Shown piece after piece: positions 8,155 through 17,009 of a stretch of DNA of 64,000 nt. A program made the translations under genes and the position numbers. Each line of letters begins with the position of its first letter. Within the stretch, counting starts at the first letter, position 1. This DNA is from Hahella chejuensis KCTC 2396. Its GTDB lineage: Bacteria; Pseudomonadota; Gammaproteobacteria; Pseudomonadales; Oleiphilaceae. Location of the stretch: positions 4,982,581 to 5,046,580 of the forward strand of contig NC_007645.1 of NCBI RefSeq assembly GCF_000012985.1, given 5' to 3'. The notes beneath the pieces are model-generated. The model was not told the origin of the DNA. It searched no databases and saw nothing but the letters and a program-made list of their open reading frames with translations.

Positions 8155-8628
8155 ATGCAACCAGATCGCATCGATAAGAAAATACTTTCGCAGCTACAGA
8201 GCGACTGCAGCCTGACCAATCTCGATTTGGCGGAAAGCGTTGGCTTGTCTCCTCCCGCCTGCCTCAAACGGGTGAAAAAGCTAAAACAGCAAGGTTATAT
8301 TCAAAAACAGGTGGCGGTCCTCGATCCGGACGCCTTCGGGGCCTGTCTGCATATGGTGGTGGAAGTGGTGATGGAGCGAGACCGACTGGATCTGTACCAG
8401 CAGTTCCTGAAACGAGCAACCGCCGCTAAAGAGGTTAAGCAATGCTATCAAGTCACCGGAGAGGTGGACTTCGTGCTGGTGGTGACGGTGCCCAATATGA
8501 CCGCCTACGATAAGTTCTGTAATGAAGTGCTGTATGCGGAGCCCAACATGCGCAAATTCCGCACGCTGATCTCCATGCAACGGCATAAATTCGACACCAC
8601 TTTGAACCTGGACGCCATTCCTTCCTGA
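8155..8628 (+). CDS. Lrp/AsnC family transcriptional regulator
   Basis: 157 residues: an N-terminal winged helix (DRIDKKILSQLQSDCSLTNLDLAESVGLSPPACLKRVKKL) followed by a RAM effector domain (VVEVVMERDRLDLYQQF ... YQVTGEVDFVLVVTVPNMTAYDKF). Such proteins bind amino acids or related ligands and act as dimers or octamers on nearby promoters. It is divergent from the Gate membrane protein, so that gene is its most likely target, by analogy with other Lrp-type/transporter pairs. A multi-hairpin repeat follows its stop codon. Confidence 0.9.
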   Translation: MQPDRIDKKILSQLQSDCSLTNLDLAESVGLSPPACLKRVKKLKQQGYIQKQVAVLDPDAFGACLHMVVEVVMERDRLDLYQQFLKRATAAKEVKQCYQVTGEVDFVLVVTVPNMTAYDKFCNEVLYAEPNMRKFRTLISMQRHKFDTTLNLDAIPS

Positions 8629-8635
8629 CGGCGTC

Positions 8636-8788
8636 TTATTAATATGGCAATGATATTGGCATGTTAATAATCAGGCGCATGGATGCGCCTGCGCGGCTGT
8701 TCGCCGCGGGAGACAGGGCCTGACATGTGCAGGCCCTGTCGTTGCAGACAAATAGAAGGAAGCTATTTGTCTGCCTGATTGATAATAG
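8636..8788 (+). repeat. Multi-hairpin intergenic repeat, copy 2
   Basis: A full-length copy (153 bp) starting 7 bases after the Lrp-type gene. It contains in order: an AT-rich imperfect palindrome (TTATTAATATGGCAAT ... ATTGGCATGTTAATAA), CAGGCGCAT/ATGCGCCTG, a small CGGC/GCCG stem, a perfect CAGGGCCTG/CAGGCCCTG stem with loop ACATGTG, and a perfect 11-bp stem CAGACAAATAG/CTATTTGTCTG with loop AAGGAAG. Confidence 0.95.
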
Positions 8789-8844
8789 CCAATAAAGACC
8801 GCAGCGGCGGCTGCGGTCTGCTCAGTAGATAAAGTCAGGCGACG

Positions 8845-9705
8845 CTACTGTGCTCCAAATACTGAGGTCCAGTAGTGCGGATAGTCTGCGGTTGATGTGC
8901 TGATTTTTTCAGCCCCAAGCTCTGTATAACTGCTTCTCATGATGTTGGCGCAATGTCCCGGACTTTTCAGCCATCCGTCCATGACCTGTTCGACGGAGGA
9001 ATACCCGGCCGCGATATTCTCGCCAACCGTGCGATATTCATAGCCTTGCGCTCTCACTCTGTCGCCGACGCTAGACCCGTCAGATCCGGTATGACTGAAG
9101 AAATTATTATCCACCATATCTTTCGTGTGTTTGGTGGCGGCCTTGCCAAGCTTGCAGTTCCAGGTCAACGCAGGCGCCGCGTCGTAATAGACGCCGCCGC
9201 AACTGCGGCCCTGACTGCGGGCTTTGTTGTGAGCCGTCAACAGCTCCAGCTGCACATCTGACGGCCCTTCCCCGCCGTCGGCGCACTTCGGATCAGGATC
9301 GGGGTCGCCGCCGCTATCGGGCACGTAAGTGGCTTTCAGAGAAAGATCCGAGTACTGGTCATAGCCGTGCAACATGATGTGGTAGATCCCCTGTTGCGGC
9401 GGCTTGAATGTGCAAGTTTCTTTATTGCCCCATTCATAAGGCCGGCAGTCGAAGTCCGATTTATTGGGTTCGCGATTGAAAGCGACATAGAGGTCGGCGT
9501 CGCCTGAGCCTCCCCAGATTTCCACAACCAGGCTCAGTGACTTTTCTTCGACGTCAATGGAGTAGCTCGCTTCGCCGCCTCTATCGCCGGACAGCTTTTC
9601 AAGTGTTTCGCCATTTTTAAGGACATCAGCCAGAACAACCGGCGTAGAGCCGAGAAGGAGGATGAGAATCGTAGCGGTGAATACCAAATACAGTCTGTTT
9701 TTCAT
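8845..9705 (-). CDS. Secreted CAP (SCP-like) protein with N-terminal PPC domain
   Basis: 286 residues. Signal peptide (about 1-28), then a pre-peptidase C-terminal beta-sandwich (SYSIDVEEKSLSLVVEIWGGSGDADLYV ... GIYHIMLHGYDQYSDLSL), an Asp/Pro-rich linker (GGDPDPDPK) and a C-terminal CAP domain (LLTAHNKARS, HTKDMVDNNFFSHTG, VGENIAAGY, GHCANIM). CAP proteins bind lipids or act on extracellular matrix; the bacterial role is poorly known. PPC domains are usually found on secreted proteases, so their pairing with CAP is less common. Start at ATG 9705 with AAGGAAT upstream, not the TTG two codons earlier. Confidence 0.85.
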   Translation of the reverse strand: MKNRLYLVFTATILILLLGSTPVVLADVLKNGETLEKLSGDRGGEASYSIDVEEKSLSLVVEIWGGSGDADLYVAFNREPNKSDFDCRPYEWGNKETCTFKPPQQGIYHIMLHGYDQYSDLSLKATYVPDSGGDPDPDPKCADGGEGPSDVQLELLTAHNKARSQGRSCGGVYYDAAPALTWNCKLGKAATKHTKDMVDNNFFSHTGSDGSSVGDRVRAQGYEYRTVGENIAAGYSSVEQVMDGWLKSPGHCANIMRSSYTELGAEKISTSTADYPHYWTSVFGAQ

Positions 9706-9813
9706 ATGCAAATTCCTTTTTTGCTTATTACGCTCATGCGAGCGGCTGCAGTAGCCGCAAACACAAGTTTAGCTCAAAAAACAAACAGACTTAATGCAGA
9801 TCAATAACCAAGA

Positions 9814-10521
9814 CTAGGCGGGAGCCTTACCGCGCGCCGCGACCGCCAGGACTTCCATCGCTGACAGAAGCGTTAACTGCCCACTTTTCCAAAGGGTATC
9901 GATGTAGAGCTGATTGCCGGCAAGCAGTATGCCCGTATGAGAATTATGGCCGGACACCACCGCGTCGATATTTTTGATGGGCTCCGCCAATGCGGGATTC
10001 GTCAGCGCCGACGCAAAACGCGTCCGGCTCCAGACACATTCGTCGATATTGCCCCTTTGCGCCGACGCCATGAGGGACCAGTCGCTGTTGATCACATCGT
10101 TGTGTGTGACGCCAATCAGCCTGTCGCCTTTGCCTGGAACTTCTATCGCCAATGGACAGGACTGCTGCAGCAAATGCGCCCACGCAGTCAGTTGTCCGGT
10201 ATCGTGATTATCCAGCCATTCGCCGCCGTTGCCGCGCTGCAGGCTGAGATCATAACGATCTTCATATACAAAGGCGCCGATCATCATCCACTCATGATTG
10301 CCCAGGCAGGCGTGAAACCAGGGCTCATGCAACAACTCTATACAGCGTTCGTTTTCTTCGCCGCGATCGATCAGATCGCCGACGCTGATCAGTCGATCTT
10401 GGTCGAATTTGAAGTCTATCGCCTCCAGGGCCTTCATCAGTTCACTGTAGTGACCGTGAATATCTCCCACAAAAAAGTCTATACCATCAGTATTTGGGGG
10501 AAGACGTTTAAAAAGTTCCAT
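9814..10521 (-). CDS. PP2A/lambda-type protein phosphatase (PrpA/PrpB-like)
   Basis: About 235 residues with the full metallophosphatase signature: GDIHGHY, GDLIDRG and GNHEWM, which provide the two-metal site of PPP-family Ser/Thr phosphatases. Homologues such as E. coli PrpA/PrpB remove phosphate from proteins and diadenosine tetraphosphate-like substrates in vitro; the natural substrate here is unknown. AAGG six bases upstream favours the second ATG (10521) over the first at 10527. Transcribed alone, downstream of the chemoreceptor gene in the same direction. Confidence 0.85.
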   Translation of the reverse strand: MELFKRLPPNTDGIDFFVGDIHGHYSELMKALEAIDFKFDQDRLISVGDLIDRGEENERCIELLHEPWFHACLGNHEWMMIGAFVYEDRYDLSLQRGNGGEWLDNHDTGQLTAWAHLLQQSCPLAIEVPGKGDRLIGVTHNDVINSDWSLMASAQRGNIDECVWSRTRFASALTNPALAEPIKNIDAVVSGHNSHTGILLAGNQLYIDTLWKSGQLTLLSAMEVLAVAARGKAPA

Positions 10522-10612
10522 GCACATCCTTAAGCTGACAACCAGTCCTTATTTTAGGCTTCTGCAGTCAGGGTTTCTAACATTTATGCGAATTAAGGCG
10601 TTTTAACGAATA

Positions 10613-10634
10613 ATGACGGCGCTAACGCCGTCAT
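10613..10634 (-). terminator. Hairpin overlapping the stop codon of the first chemoreceptor gene
   Basis: ATGACGGC (10613-10620) pairs with GCCGTCAT (10627-10634) around a short loop; the stop codon of the chemoreceptor lies inside the stem. On the minus strand it is followed by TATTCGTTAAAA, so the U-tract is poor. Could terminate transcription or stabilise the 3' end. Confidence 0.5.
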
Positions 10635-12592
10635 ACCTTGAAGCTGGCGATGGCGGCTTCCAGCGTATCCGCCAAGGCTTTTAGTTCGCTCAGATTGTCG
10701 GCGGTCTTCTCGACGCTGCCATGATTCTGCTCTGCCAGTTGTGCGATTTCATCCACATTTTCGCTAAGCAGTTCGTTGGCCTGAGCCTGTTGTTCGAGAG
10801 CCGTGGATATTTCCGTCACGGAGCGGTTGACGCTTTCCGACAGGTCGCTGATTGCGGCGATGGCGTCTACCGTCAAAGTCACGCGTCCGGCGCTGCGGGA
10901 GGCTTCCTCTACCCCGGAATCCATACGCTTGACGACGGCCAGAGTATCATCTTTGATGCGCTGGATCATATCGGTAATCTCCACTGTCGAAGAGGCTGTG
11001 CGCGCGGCGAGGTTGCGCACTTCATCCGCCACCACCGCAAAACCGCGCCCCTGCTCTCCCGCTCTGGCGGCTTCAATGGCGGCGTTCAACGCAAGCAGAT
11101 TAGTCTGCTCGGCAATGCCCTTGATGACATTAACGATGGAGTAAATCTGTTCCGATTGCTGCCCCAGGCTCTGCACAGACTTAGCCGAGTCCCCCACAAA
11201 ATTACAGAGTCGGCGAATGTCCTCTGACACCTGTTCAACGATATCCTTGCCTTCGCTGGACCGCTGATTGGATTCCAACGACAGCGATCGCGCCTCACCG
11301 GCGCTGGCCACCATTTCATGCAGGCTTGCGGCGACTTCCTGCACCGCCGAACTCATGGTCGCAGTCGCGTGACTCTGGCGGCTGGAGCTGGTGACGATGG
11401 CTTCCGTGGTTTGCGTGATTTCCGCCGCGAAAGACAAAATCTTGCTTGCGCTGTCGCTGACTTTTCCAATCAGATCTTGCAGCGACTTCTGCATATTACG
11501 AATGCCTGCAAGCAAACTCGTCGCATCGCCGTCGTTGATCTTCACGTCCCGGGTCAGATCGCCTGCGGCGATAGCCCGCACGATATCCGCGGCGTATTCC
11601 GGTTCGCCTCCCAATTGATTCAATATCCGGCGCACCGTCATGACACTGAACACAATCGCCAATAGTTCAAAAACAATCACGCCCGCCAGCAGCGCGAATT
11701 TATGAGAAGAGAATCCGTCAATGCGACGCTGCAACATGTTCTTCAGCGCCGGCGAGGCTTGCTGATAAAGCGCCATGTTGCTCTCCACCGCCCGTTGCGC
11801 AGCGGATTTGAAACCGTTCACGTCGACATTCAGGCTGCGGCCGGTAATGTTTTTCTCCACAAAGCCAAGAAAATTACCGATGGCCTGGGTATAGCTTTCC
11901 ACCGCCTGTCCGACGGATTTGGGCATGTCTCCCGCCGCATTGTTTTCATAGGCCACTTTGCTGTCATAAATCACTCCGTCCAGGTCTGATTGCAACAGAC
12001 CGGATAAAACCACCATACGGGTTTTATCGTCTGCGCTCATCGAGCCGCTATTCATCAGCCCTGTCCCAAACTCCCGCATTTGCGCCAGTAAATCCAGACT
12101 ATTGGGAAGCTTCAGCAGCAGTGCATCCATCACGTAATAAGTATCCAGATCCGGGTCGAGAATCAGGTTGGAGGTATCTCCCGCTCTGGCGATCAGCTCC
12201 CGCGCGGCGGCGATCAATGCATCCGCCTCAGCAGTACTTGGCGTCGTCCGCGCCTGCCCCCACACCTTCAACAAGTTCGCATATTGTTCCGCCGTTTTAA
12301 GCGCTACGCCAGAGCGTTGCTGCTCTTTTTCCAGAGCGGACATGGCTTTTTCTATGCGCGATACGATCTGCGTCACGCTGTTATTGGCGGCGACGGCGAC
12401 TTTATATTCTCCCGCCTGATCCAGCAGGTTCTGCAAAGGATTGAGATATTCAACTCCAAGGATTTCCTGTGCGCCGAAATTAATGCGAATGTCCATTTCG
12501 TCCGACAGAAGATAGGTAACCCAAATCAGGGGAAGCAGCAACGCAACACCCGTTGCGGCCAGCTTCGTACGGAGCTTCATGTTGGCGAACAT
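10631..12592 (-). CDS. Methyl-accepting chemotaxis protein
   Basis: 653 residues. A membrane helix (about 8-27) precedes a large periplasmic helical sensor, a second helix lies near 300-325 ([20 protein letters not shown]), then comes a HAMP region ([20 protein letters not shown]) and a long cytoplasmic coiled coil with the conserved hairpin tip ([35 protein letters not shown]) that contacts CheA/CheW. The start at 12592 ([10 protein letters not shown]) has GGGAG six bases upstream; longer frames to 12670 would put a hydrophilic tail before the first helix. Ligand unknown. No che genes are in the window. Confidence 0.9.
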   Translation of the reverse strand: MFANMKLRTKLAATGVALLLPLIWVTYLLSDEMDIRINFGAQEILGVEYLNPLQNLLDQAGEYKVAVAANNSVTQIVSRIEKAMSALEKEQQRSGVALKTAEQYANLLKVWGQARTTPSTAEADALIAAARELIARAGDTSNLILDPDLDTYYVMDALLLKLPNSLDLLAQMREFGTGLMNSGSMSADDKTRMVVLSGLLQSDLDGVIYDSKVAYENNAAGDMPKSVGQAVESYTQAIGNFLGFVEKNITGRSLNVDVNGFKSAAQRAVESNMALYQQASPALKNMLQRRIDGFSSHKFALLAGVIVFELLAIVFSVMTVRRILNQLGGEPEYAADIVRAIAAGDLTRDVKINDGDATSLLAGIRNMQKSLQDLIGKVSDSASKILSFAAEITQTTEAIVTSSSRQSHATATMSSAVQEVAASLHEMVASAGEARSLSLESNQRSSEGKDIVEQVSEDIRRLCNFVGDSAKSVQSLGQQSEQIYSIVNVIKGIAEQTNLLALNAAIEAARAGEQGRGFAVVADEVRNLAARTASSTVEITDMIQRIKDDTLAVVKRMDSGVEEASRSAGRVTLTVDAIAAISDLSESVNRSVTEISTALEQQAQANELLSENVDEIAQLAEQNHGSVEKTADNLSELKALADTLEAAIASFKV

Positions 12593-12697
12593 AAGCATCT
12601 CCCGACTTAATGGTCTGGCGTTGTTAGGTTTGGTGAAAGACCATTCATACCTCCCTGGCTTGATAGTCACTTATATTTCAATTTTAGCAGTTAGACG

Positions 12698-12729
12698 TAA
12701 AAAGCCCGTTTTCCTTGAAGAAAACGGGC
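12698..12729 (-). terminator. Rho-independent terminator after the phoD-like gene
   Basis: On the minus strand GCCCGTTTTC-ttcaag-GAAAACGGGC is followed by TTTTTAC. It lies 37 bases past the stop codon at 12766, a classic intrinsic terminator. Confidence 0.9.
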
Positions 12730-12765
12730 ATAAAAATATGCAAAACAACATAAATTTGTCTGTGT

Positions 12766-14541
12766 TCAGTAGCCTTGCACTGACTTTTGCGTCATCCAGG
12801 GCCAGGCTTCATATTTACGATAACGCGCCAGCGCTTTGCGTTCCTGCTCGCCGCTATTGAGGTTTTTGTTGACCTTGTATGCAATCCACTCGCAGTAGTC
12901 ATCGGTGTATTCAATCGTCGAATAACCATGGTCTTTACTGTTGAACATGCGAATGTGCGGGTTGGTCAGCCGCACCGCCCCCTCACTGGTCGCATTCAGC
13001 AGAAAGTCTCTGACTTCATCGTCCGGGGCCTGCGCTAACAGCACGTCAAACAGGCCCGCTGACGTCAGCGAGGGCGTCATGAATTCAACGCCAACCTGAT
13101 TGGAAAAATTAAACGGATTCAGATCCGCATAATTCTTCTTTACTTGAGACGCCATATAGGTGTGCAGATCTCCGGTCGCCACCACGAAATTATTGATGGA
13201 ATTGGATTGCACTTCATTCATCAGCCACAACCTTTCAGCGTCATATCCGTCCCAGGCGTCCACATTGAATGGCAGCTTAGCCTTTTCACCCAGATCAATG
13301 CCCAAGCGTCCCATGTAAGTCTGGTTGCCCAACATATTCCAACGCGCCGTCGACGCCGCCATTGAGTTAATCAGCCATTCCCGCTGGGTCTGTCCCATCA
13401 TACTCTGGTCGGGGTTATTGAGATTGCCGCAGCCAAACGGAACGTAACGCCCCAGAAACGCCTCTTCTCCGCATGGGTGCGGCGTTCGGTAGGTGCGCGT
13501 GTCCAGCATGTTCAGATTCACTAGATCGCCAAACCGGAATTGACGATAGATCCGCGTATACAAGTGCGGATGGGCGCGCCCCTCGTTGATGTCGATACGC
13601 GCAGGGATATATTCCGCCCAGGCCCTTTGCGAGTCGAGTTTGAGCTGACGTTTCAAATCCGCGTTATCGCCAAATTGCGGATCAGTACTGTAAGGGTGGT
13701 CCGGACATCCCAGCGTGTCCTGTTCATAGTCCCAATAACAGTCGTTGCAGGTTTCATGATCGTCAGTGGCGATAACCCAGGTATGATTCTCCATCGCCTT
13801 TTGCAGAAAAGGGTCGCTGCGATAAGTGCGGTGCAGAAAGCGATAGTCCTCCAGATTCATCGCCACGGGGAAACCGCTGGGAAGCTCTATTTTACGGTCT
13901 TCGAAGGGCAGATCCTGGAAGCGGGGATCGCCAACGCTCTCGTAAATAAAATCCCCCAGGTGGACCACATAATCAATGCTGTTGTCGTCGGCGACGTAGT
14001 TCAGTGCGCCGTAATAGCCGTTGGTGTAGTCCTGGCAGGTCAGCAACGCCAGCTTGACGCTGTCCACGGCCTGCCCTACTGCGGCGGCGGTGCGACAGCG
14101 TCCTGTGCGGCTGAATACGCCCCGGTACTGAAAACGGTAATAGTAGTAGCTATTCGCTTCCAGCTGGCCATCCAGGTCAATTCTCACGGTATGGTCCCGG
14201 TCAGCGCCGAACTGTTCGCCTCGCACTTTGCCTTCCAACGCCAGCAGAGTGAAACCAGGATCAGCCGCCACTTGGAACGTCAGACTCTCGCCGGGGTCAT
14301 ATTGTTCTGAACGGATGTGAGTCCACAACATGACGCCGCTGGCGGTAGGATCGCCAGAAGCGACGGACAGATCGAATACAGCGGAAGGGTCGGTTCGGTT
14401 GAGCGGTAATGGAGCTTTATCCGGATAAGCGGCGCGGCTTAGACCGGCCAGCGCTTTATCCGCACTGAAAGTAAGCAAGAACGGCGTGGCGGTCCCTGCC
14501 GCCATGAGTGACAGAAACTGTCGTCTGTTATAGTCAGGCAC
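12766..14541 (-). CDS. Alkaline phosphatase D (PhoD) family phosphodiesterase, Tat-exported
   Basis: 591 residues. The N-terminus NRRQFLSLMAAGTATPFLL is a twin-arginine signal; an N-terminal PhoD_N beta domain (FDLSVASGDPTASGVMLWTHI) precedes the metallophosphatase domain (LTCQDYTNGYYGALNYVA, HLGDFIYES, ATDDHETCNDCYWD, LGNQTYMG, ATGDLHTYMAS). PhoD enzymes use Fe/Ca and release phosphate from phosphodiesters outside the cytoplasmic membrane. It is transcribed alone and ended by a strong terminator. A weak pair of 11-bp-spaced repeats upstream might be a Pho-type operator. Confidence 0.88.
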   Translation of the reverse strand: MPDYNRRQFLSLMAAGTATPFLLTFSADKALAGLSRAAYPDKAPLPLNRTDPSAVFDLSVASGDPTASGVMLWTHIRSEQYDPGESLTFQVAADPGFTLLALEGKVRGEQFGADRDHTVRIDLDGQLEANSYYYYRFQYRGVFSRTGRCRTAAAVGQAVDSVKLALLTCQDYTNGYYGALNYVADDNSIDYVVHLGDFIYESVGDPRFQDLPFEDRKIELPSGFPVAMNLEDYRFLHRTYRSDPFLQKAMENHTWVIATDDHETCNDCYWDYEQDTLGCPDHPYSTDPQFGDNADLKRQLKLDSQRAWAEYIPARIDINEGRAHPHLYTRIYRQFRFGDLVNLNMLDTRTYRTPHPCGEEAFLGRYVPFGCGNLNNPDQSMMGQTQREWLINSMAASTARWNMLGNQTYMGRLGIDLGEKAKLPFNVDAWDGYDAERLWLMNEVQSNSINNFVVATGDLHTYMASQVKKNYADLNPFNFSNQVGVEFMTPSLTSAGLFDVLLAQAPDDEVRDFLLNATSEGAVRLTNPHIRMFNSKDHGYSTIEYTDDYCEWIAYKVNKNLNSGEQERKALARYRKYEAWPWMTQKSVQGY

Positions 14542-14612
14542 TCTGGGTTCCTCTTCTTCGGTTTTTGTTAAATGGTGAAGCCGCCAAAGCGAGACAATGC
14601 TAATGAAGCACT

Positions 14613-14630
14613 GTTAAAACTTCGTTAAAG
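14613..14630 (-). promoter_or_regulatory. Possible Pho-box-like direct repeat upstream of phoD-like gene
   Basis: On the minus strand CTTTAAC and TTTTAAC are separated by GAAG, i.e. 7-bp direct repeats with a 4-bp spacer, the geometry of a PhoB box. The bases do not match the CTGTCAT consensus well, so this is only a candidate. It lies about 70 bp before the start codon at 14541. Confidence 0.2.
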
Positions 14631-14688
14631 CGTCTTTATCCAAAGAAGAGGATAGTTGGCTCCTAACCAGCCGGCTGGAGCCGAATAC

Positions 14689-15381
14689 TCAATGGCTGGG
14701 GGTAATCTGACGCACGCCGCCGCGCTCGTCAAAGGTGAGCGTGAGTTCTCCGTCCGCCCGGGAGCCGTAGCAGTAGGGCCCGTCCTCACGCAGCTTGAAG
14801 CCTTCCTGGCGCAGGTACTCCAGAACAGGCGTTTTCTGGCGTACGGAGAGACGCCGCAACGCCGTTTGCAACACCCGGCAGATAGCGTGCAGTCCCAATT
14901 TCGGCAGATCGTCGGAGTGCTCCACCAAGACGCAGCCATGCAGTGTTTCCGTGAATTCCCATACGTCGAATACATAATCGTGATTCAACACGCCCGCCGC
15001 GATGGAAGACACCACCACGGGCTCAACAGGTTCGCAAACCCCTTTGATAACGCCCCAGCTTTCAATTTTAGCGGCCTCCGCCCAGGCCACTAATTGCAGG
15101 CTGGCCTGTATCACTGTTTCCGGCAACGGATTAGGGCTCGCCCATGCCCAGCAAAACGAGCGACTGCCGGTCGCATAGGTGCCGATGAGCTGAATGCGTC
15201 GCCGCGTATCGCCGTATCGAGCGACGCCTTCGTAGAGGTTGTACTCCACCGGCGATTCACAAGGATAAGCAGTTTGCAGCCGTTGGTAACGGCTTATCTG
15301 AGGAAGCAGGTAAAGTTCTTTCAGCGAGTCCAAAGTGACCTTCGCTGTCGCGTCCATTCTGAAGTAGTCCATTTTTTCCAT
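14689..15381 (-). CDS. Conserved hypothetical protein, resembles DUF6882
   Basis: 230 residues, soluble, no signal peptide or membrane segment. The central SFCWAWASPNPLPETVIQAS stretch followed by VIKGVCEPVE resembles the DUF6882 family of uncharacterised proteins, recalled from memory only. AGGAAAAATAAA precedes the ATG at 15381. It begins 24 bases after the end of the 15406-15717 gene and reads in the same direction, so the two likely form an operon. No function is proposed. Confidence 0.65.
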   Translation of the reverse strand: MEKMDYFRMDATAKVTLDSLKELYLLPQISRYQRLQTAYPCESPVEYNLYEGVARYGDTRRRIQLIGTYATGSRSFCWAWASPNPLPETVIQASLQLVAWAEAAKIESWGVIKGVCEPVEPVVVSSIAAGVLNHDYVFDVWEFTETLHGCVLVEHSDDLPKLGLHAICRVLQTALRRLSVRQKTPVLEYLRQEGFKLREDGPYCYGSRADGELTLTFDERGGVRQITPSH

Positions 15382-15405
15382 TTTATTTTTCCTGACTTTT
15401 ATAGC

Positions 15406-15717
15406 TCATACGCTTTTCCCTGGCGTTGAGATCAAACGGTCCACATGCTCCAACCACTCTTCAGCGTCATCGTCATACGCTGGCGTAGTCGTACTGCCCG
15501 TCTCCAAGGTGGCGAGGATCACGGTTCTAAATAAGCGACTGGGAAGAAAATGTTCCTGTTGGCGCGCTTGCGCCCGAGTAGGCTCAAGAGCGTCAACATC
15601 GGAGGAATTGTCCGTCACATTAGACAGAGGGACATCGTGCGGGTAGCACGAAGACAACGGATGAGTTATATCGGACGCCATAGCGCCCGGCGCGTAGGCG
15701 CGTCGTTTACCATTCAT
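15406..15717 (-). CDS. Hypothetical protein, upstream partner of the DUF6882-like gene
   Basis: A 103-residue frame from the ATG at 15717 (an in-frame ATG at 15750 gives 114). No recognised domain; the middle is polar and Asp/Ser-rich, and the C-terminal half (PSRLFRTVILATLETG ... EEWLEHVDRLI) looks helical. AAGGA lies about 12 bases upstream of the chosen ATG. Its 24-bp spacing to the next gene is the main argument that it is real. Confidence 0.45.
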   Translation of the reverse strand: MNGKRRAYAPGAMASDITHPLSSCYPHDVPLSNVTDNSSDVDALEPTRAQARQQEHFLPSRLFRTVILATLETGSTTTPAYDDDAEEWLEHVDRLISTPGKSV

Positions 15718-15750
15718 TTTTAGCAACTTTCCTTGTAAAAACGATTCCAA

Positions 15751-16052
15751 ATATGGAATTTAGCCCCTTGCGCCATCATTTGGCGCCAGTTTGCTAGGGT
15801 ATGCCAAGTGAATGCATTTAGCCAGTCCTGACACTCTTACAAGCTCTTAACATAGCGTGAATCAGAATCCCGATTTTTCAAGTTTTGCACACCGCCAAAC
15901 CAATGCCACGACAAAACGGAAATATCCAAATGGTGATCTAAACAATGTCGTTGGGATCTGACGGGAAAGAGTCTGACAGGCGCAGTGGAAGATATGCGTA
16001 CGACGCAAGGCATGCTTGAGGGCAAGTACTTCGTGCTTTTCGCTGATTAACA
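15751..16052. other. Intergenic stretch without recognisable gene
   Basis: About 300 bp between the hypothetical gene starting near 15717 and the terminator at 16053. It has short overlapping frames on the minus strand with no recognisable motif and no good ribosome binding site. A small GGCGC/GCGCC symmetry at about 15770-15785 (TTGCGCCATCATTTGGCGCCA) is the only structure seen. Confidence 0.5.
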
Positions 16053-16079
16053 TAAAAAGCCCGGCTCTGAGGCCGGGCT
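16053..16079 (-). terminator. Rho-independent terminator
   Basis: On the minus strand AGCCCGGC-ctcaga-GCCGGGCT is followed by TTTTATG. It lies just past the stop of the small secreted protein gene at 16091. Confidence 0.9.
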
Positions 16080-16090
16080 GTATTCATCTA

Positions 16091-16480
16091 TTACTGATTA
16101 AAGTTGAAGAAAACGCCTGTTAGCATGAAATCGCTGCACTTATTGCTATTTCCAGGGCGAAGGATAATAACCCTCCCTCCTTCGCGTAAATCGGTAAGGG
16201 CGTTGTAAGCAGCGTCATACAAGGCTTCGCCCTGACTCACATTGCATGCGAAGCTTCTATTGCTCTTTGGGTCATGCCCGTAAAAGTGGATAGAAGTCCC
16301 CGAGCGATGAGCAGAAATTTGCCCGCTGTTCTCCGCAGCCTGCTCCCCGATTTGAGCGCTCAACATAACAGCATTATTGAGCCAGTCCCCGACCTGCACA
16401 GCTCCGTTAGTTTGAGCCATCGCCGTCGTTGCGACTGAGCATACCGCCGCCATCATTAACGCTTTACCAAGATTTTTCAT
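16091..16480 (-). CDS. Small secreted protein of unknown function
   Basis: 129 residues with a clear Sec signal peptide (MKNLGKALMMAAVCSVATTAMA, cleavage about 22/23). The mature part has two cysteines that could form a disulfide (ACNVSQ and KCSDFM) and no family I recognise. AAGGAATATCAGT precedes the ATG. It follows the membrane-anchored coiled-coil protein gene by 22 bases and ends at a strong terminator, so the pair is an operon; periplasmic or extracellular partners are an inference. Confidence 0.7.
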   Translation of the reverse strand: MKNLGKALMMAAVCSVATTAMAQTNGAVQVGDWLNNAVMLSAQIGEQAAENSGQISAHRSGTSIHFYGHDPKSNRSFACNVSQGEALYDAAYNALTDLREGGRVIILRPGNSNKCSDFMLTGVFFNFNQ

Positions 16481-16502
16481 ACTGATATTCCTTTATGATT
16501 GT

Positions 16503-17009
16503 TTACAAGATTGGGGACGCCTGCATCGTCAGCGCGCCCTGGTTGATCGCCGTGGATATTTCATCCACCAGCGCGTCGTACTGAACCGGAGTCAGGGTCC
16601 GTTTCAGTTCGAACATCCTGCGGTTGTCTTCCTGCCCCCAGGCGCCGGCCGATACGGCGCCTTCCAGTACAGACAACCCTCGTTGAAAGTTTTCGTCATA
16701 AGTAAGCGCGGGACGCTCTTCCTGCGCCGTAGAACCGTTATCGGACAGGCTCTGACTAACCGTCGCAGCGGGAGCGCTGAACTCCCTGTGTCGAGACAAC
16801 AGCTGCTCCAATCTGGCGATCTGTTGCTCCAACGCCTGCACGTCACTGGTGAACTGTGGAGAAGGCTCTATCACTGCGGCTGGCGGTGATTCGTATGCGA
16901 TAGCCTGTACTGGTTGGGTCTTGGCTTCCTGAGTCCGCGTCCAGAGCAACCCGGTTTGCAGACACTCCAGTACCAAAACGCCTCCGAGCAATACCCAAGT
17001 CCGTTTCAT
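16503..17009 (-). CDS. Membrane-anchored coiled-coil protein of unknown function
   Basis: 168 residues from the ATG at 17009, with GGGAGGA ten bases upstream; the in-frame ATG at 17027 lies inside that ribosome-binding region. One N-terminal hydrophobic helix (WVLLGGVLVLECLQTGLLW) anchors it, followed by a coiled-coil-like heptad stretch (VQALEQQIARLEQLLSRH) and a C-terminal helical domain. No known family. First gene of an operon with the secreted 129-residue protein. Confidence 0.65.
   Translation of the reverse strand: MKRTWVLLGGVLVLECLQTGLLWTRTQEAKTQPVQAIAYESPPAAVIEPSPQFTSDVQALEQQIARLEQLLSRHREFSAPAATVSQSLSDNGSTAQEERPALTYDENFQRGLSVLEGAVSAGAWGQEDNRRMFELKRTLTPVQYDALVDEISTAINQGALTMQASPIL

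Noticed and set aside
13540-14310. 256-codon plus-strand frame
   Set aside because: Lies wholly inside the PhoD-type gene on the opposite strand; GC-rich shadow frame without recognisable protein.
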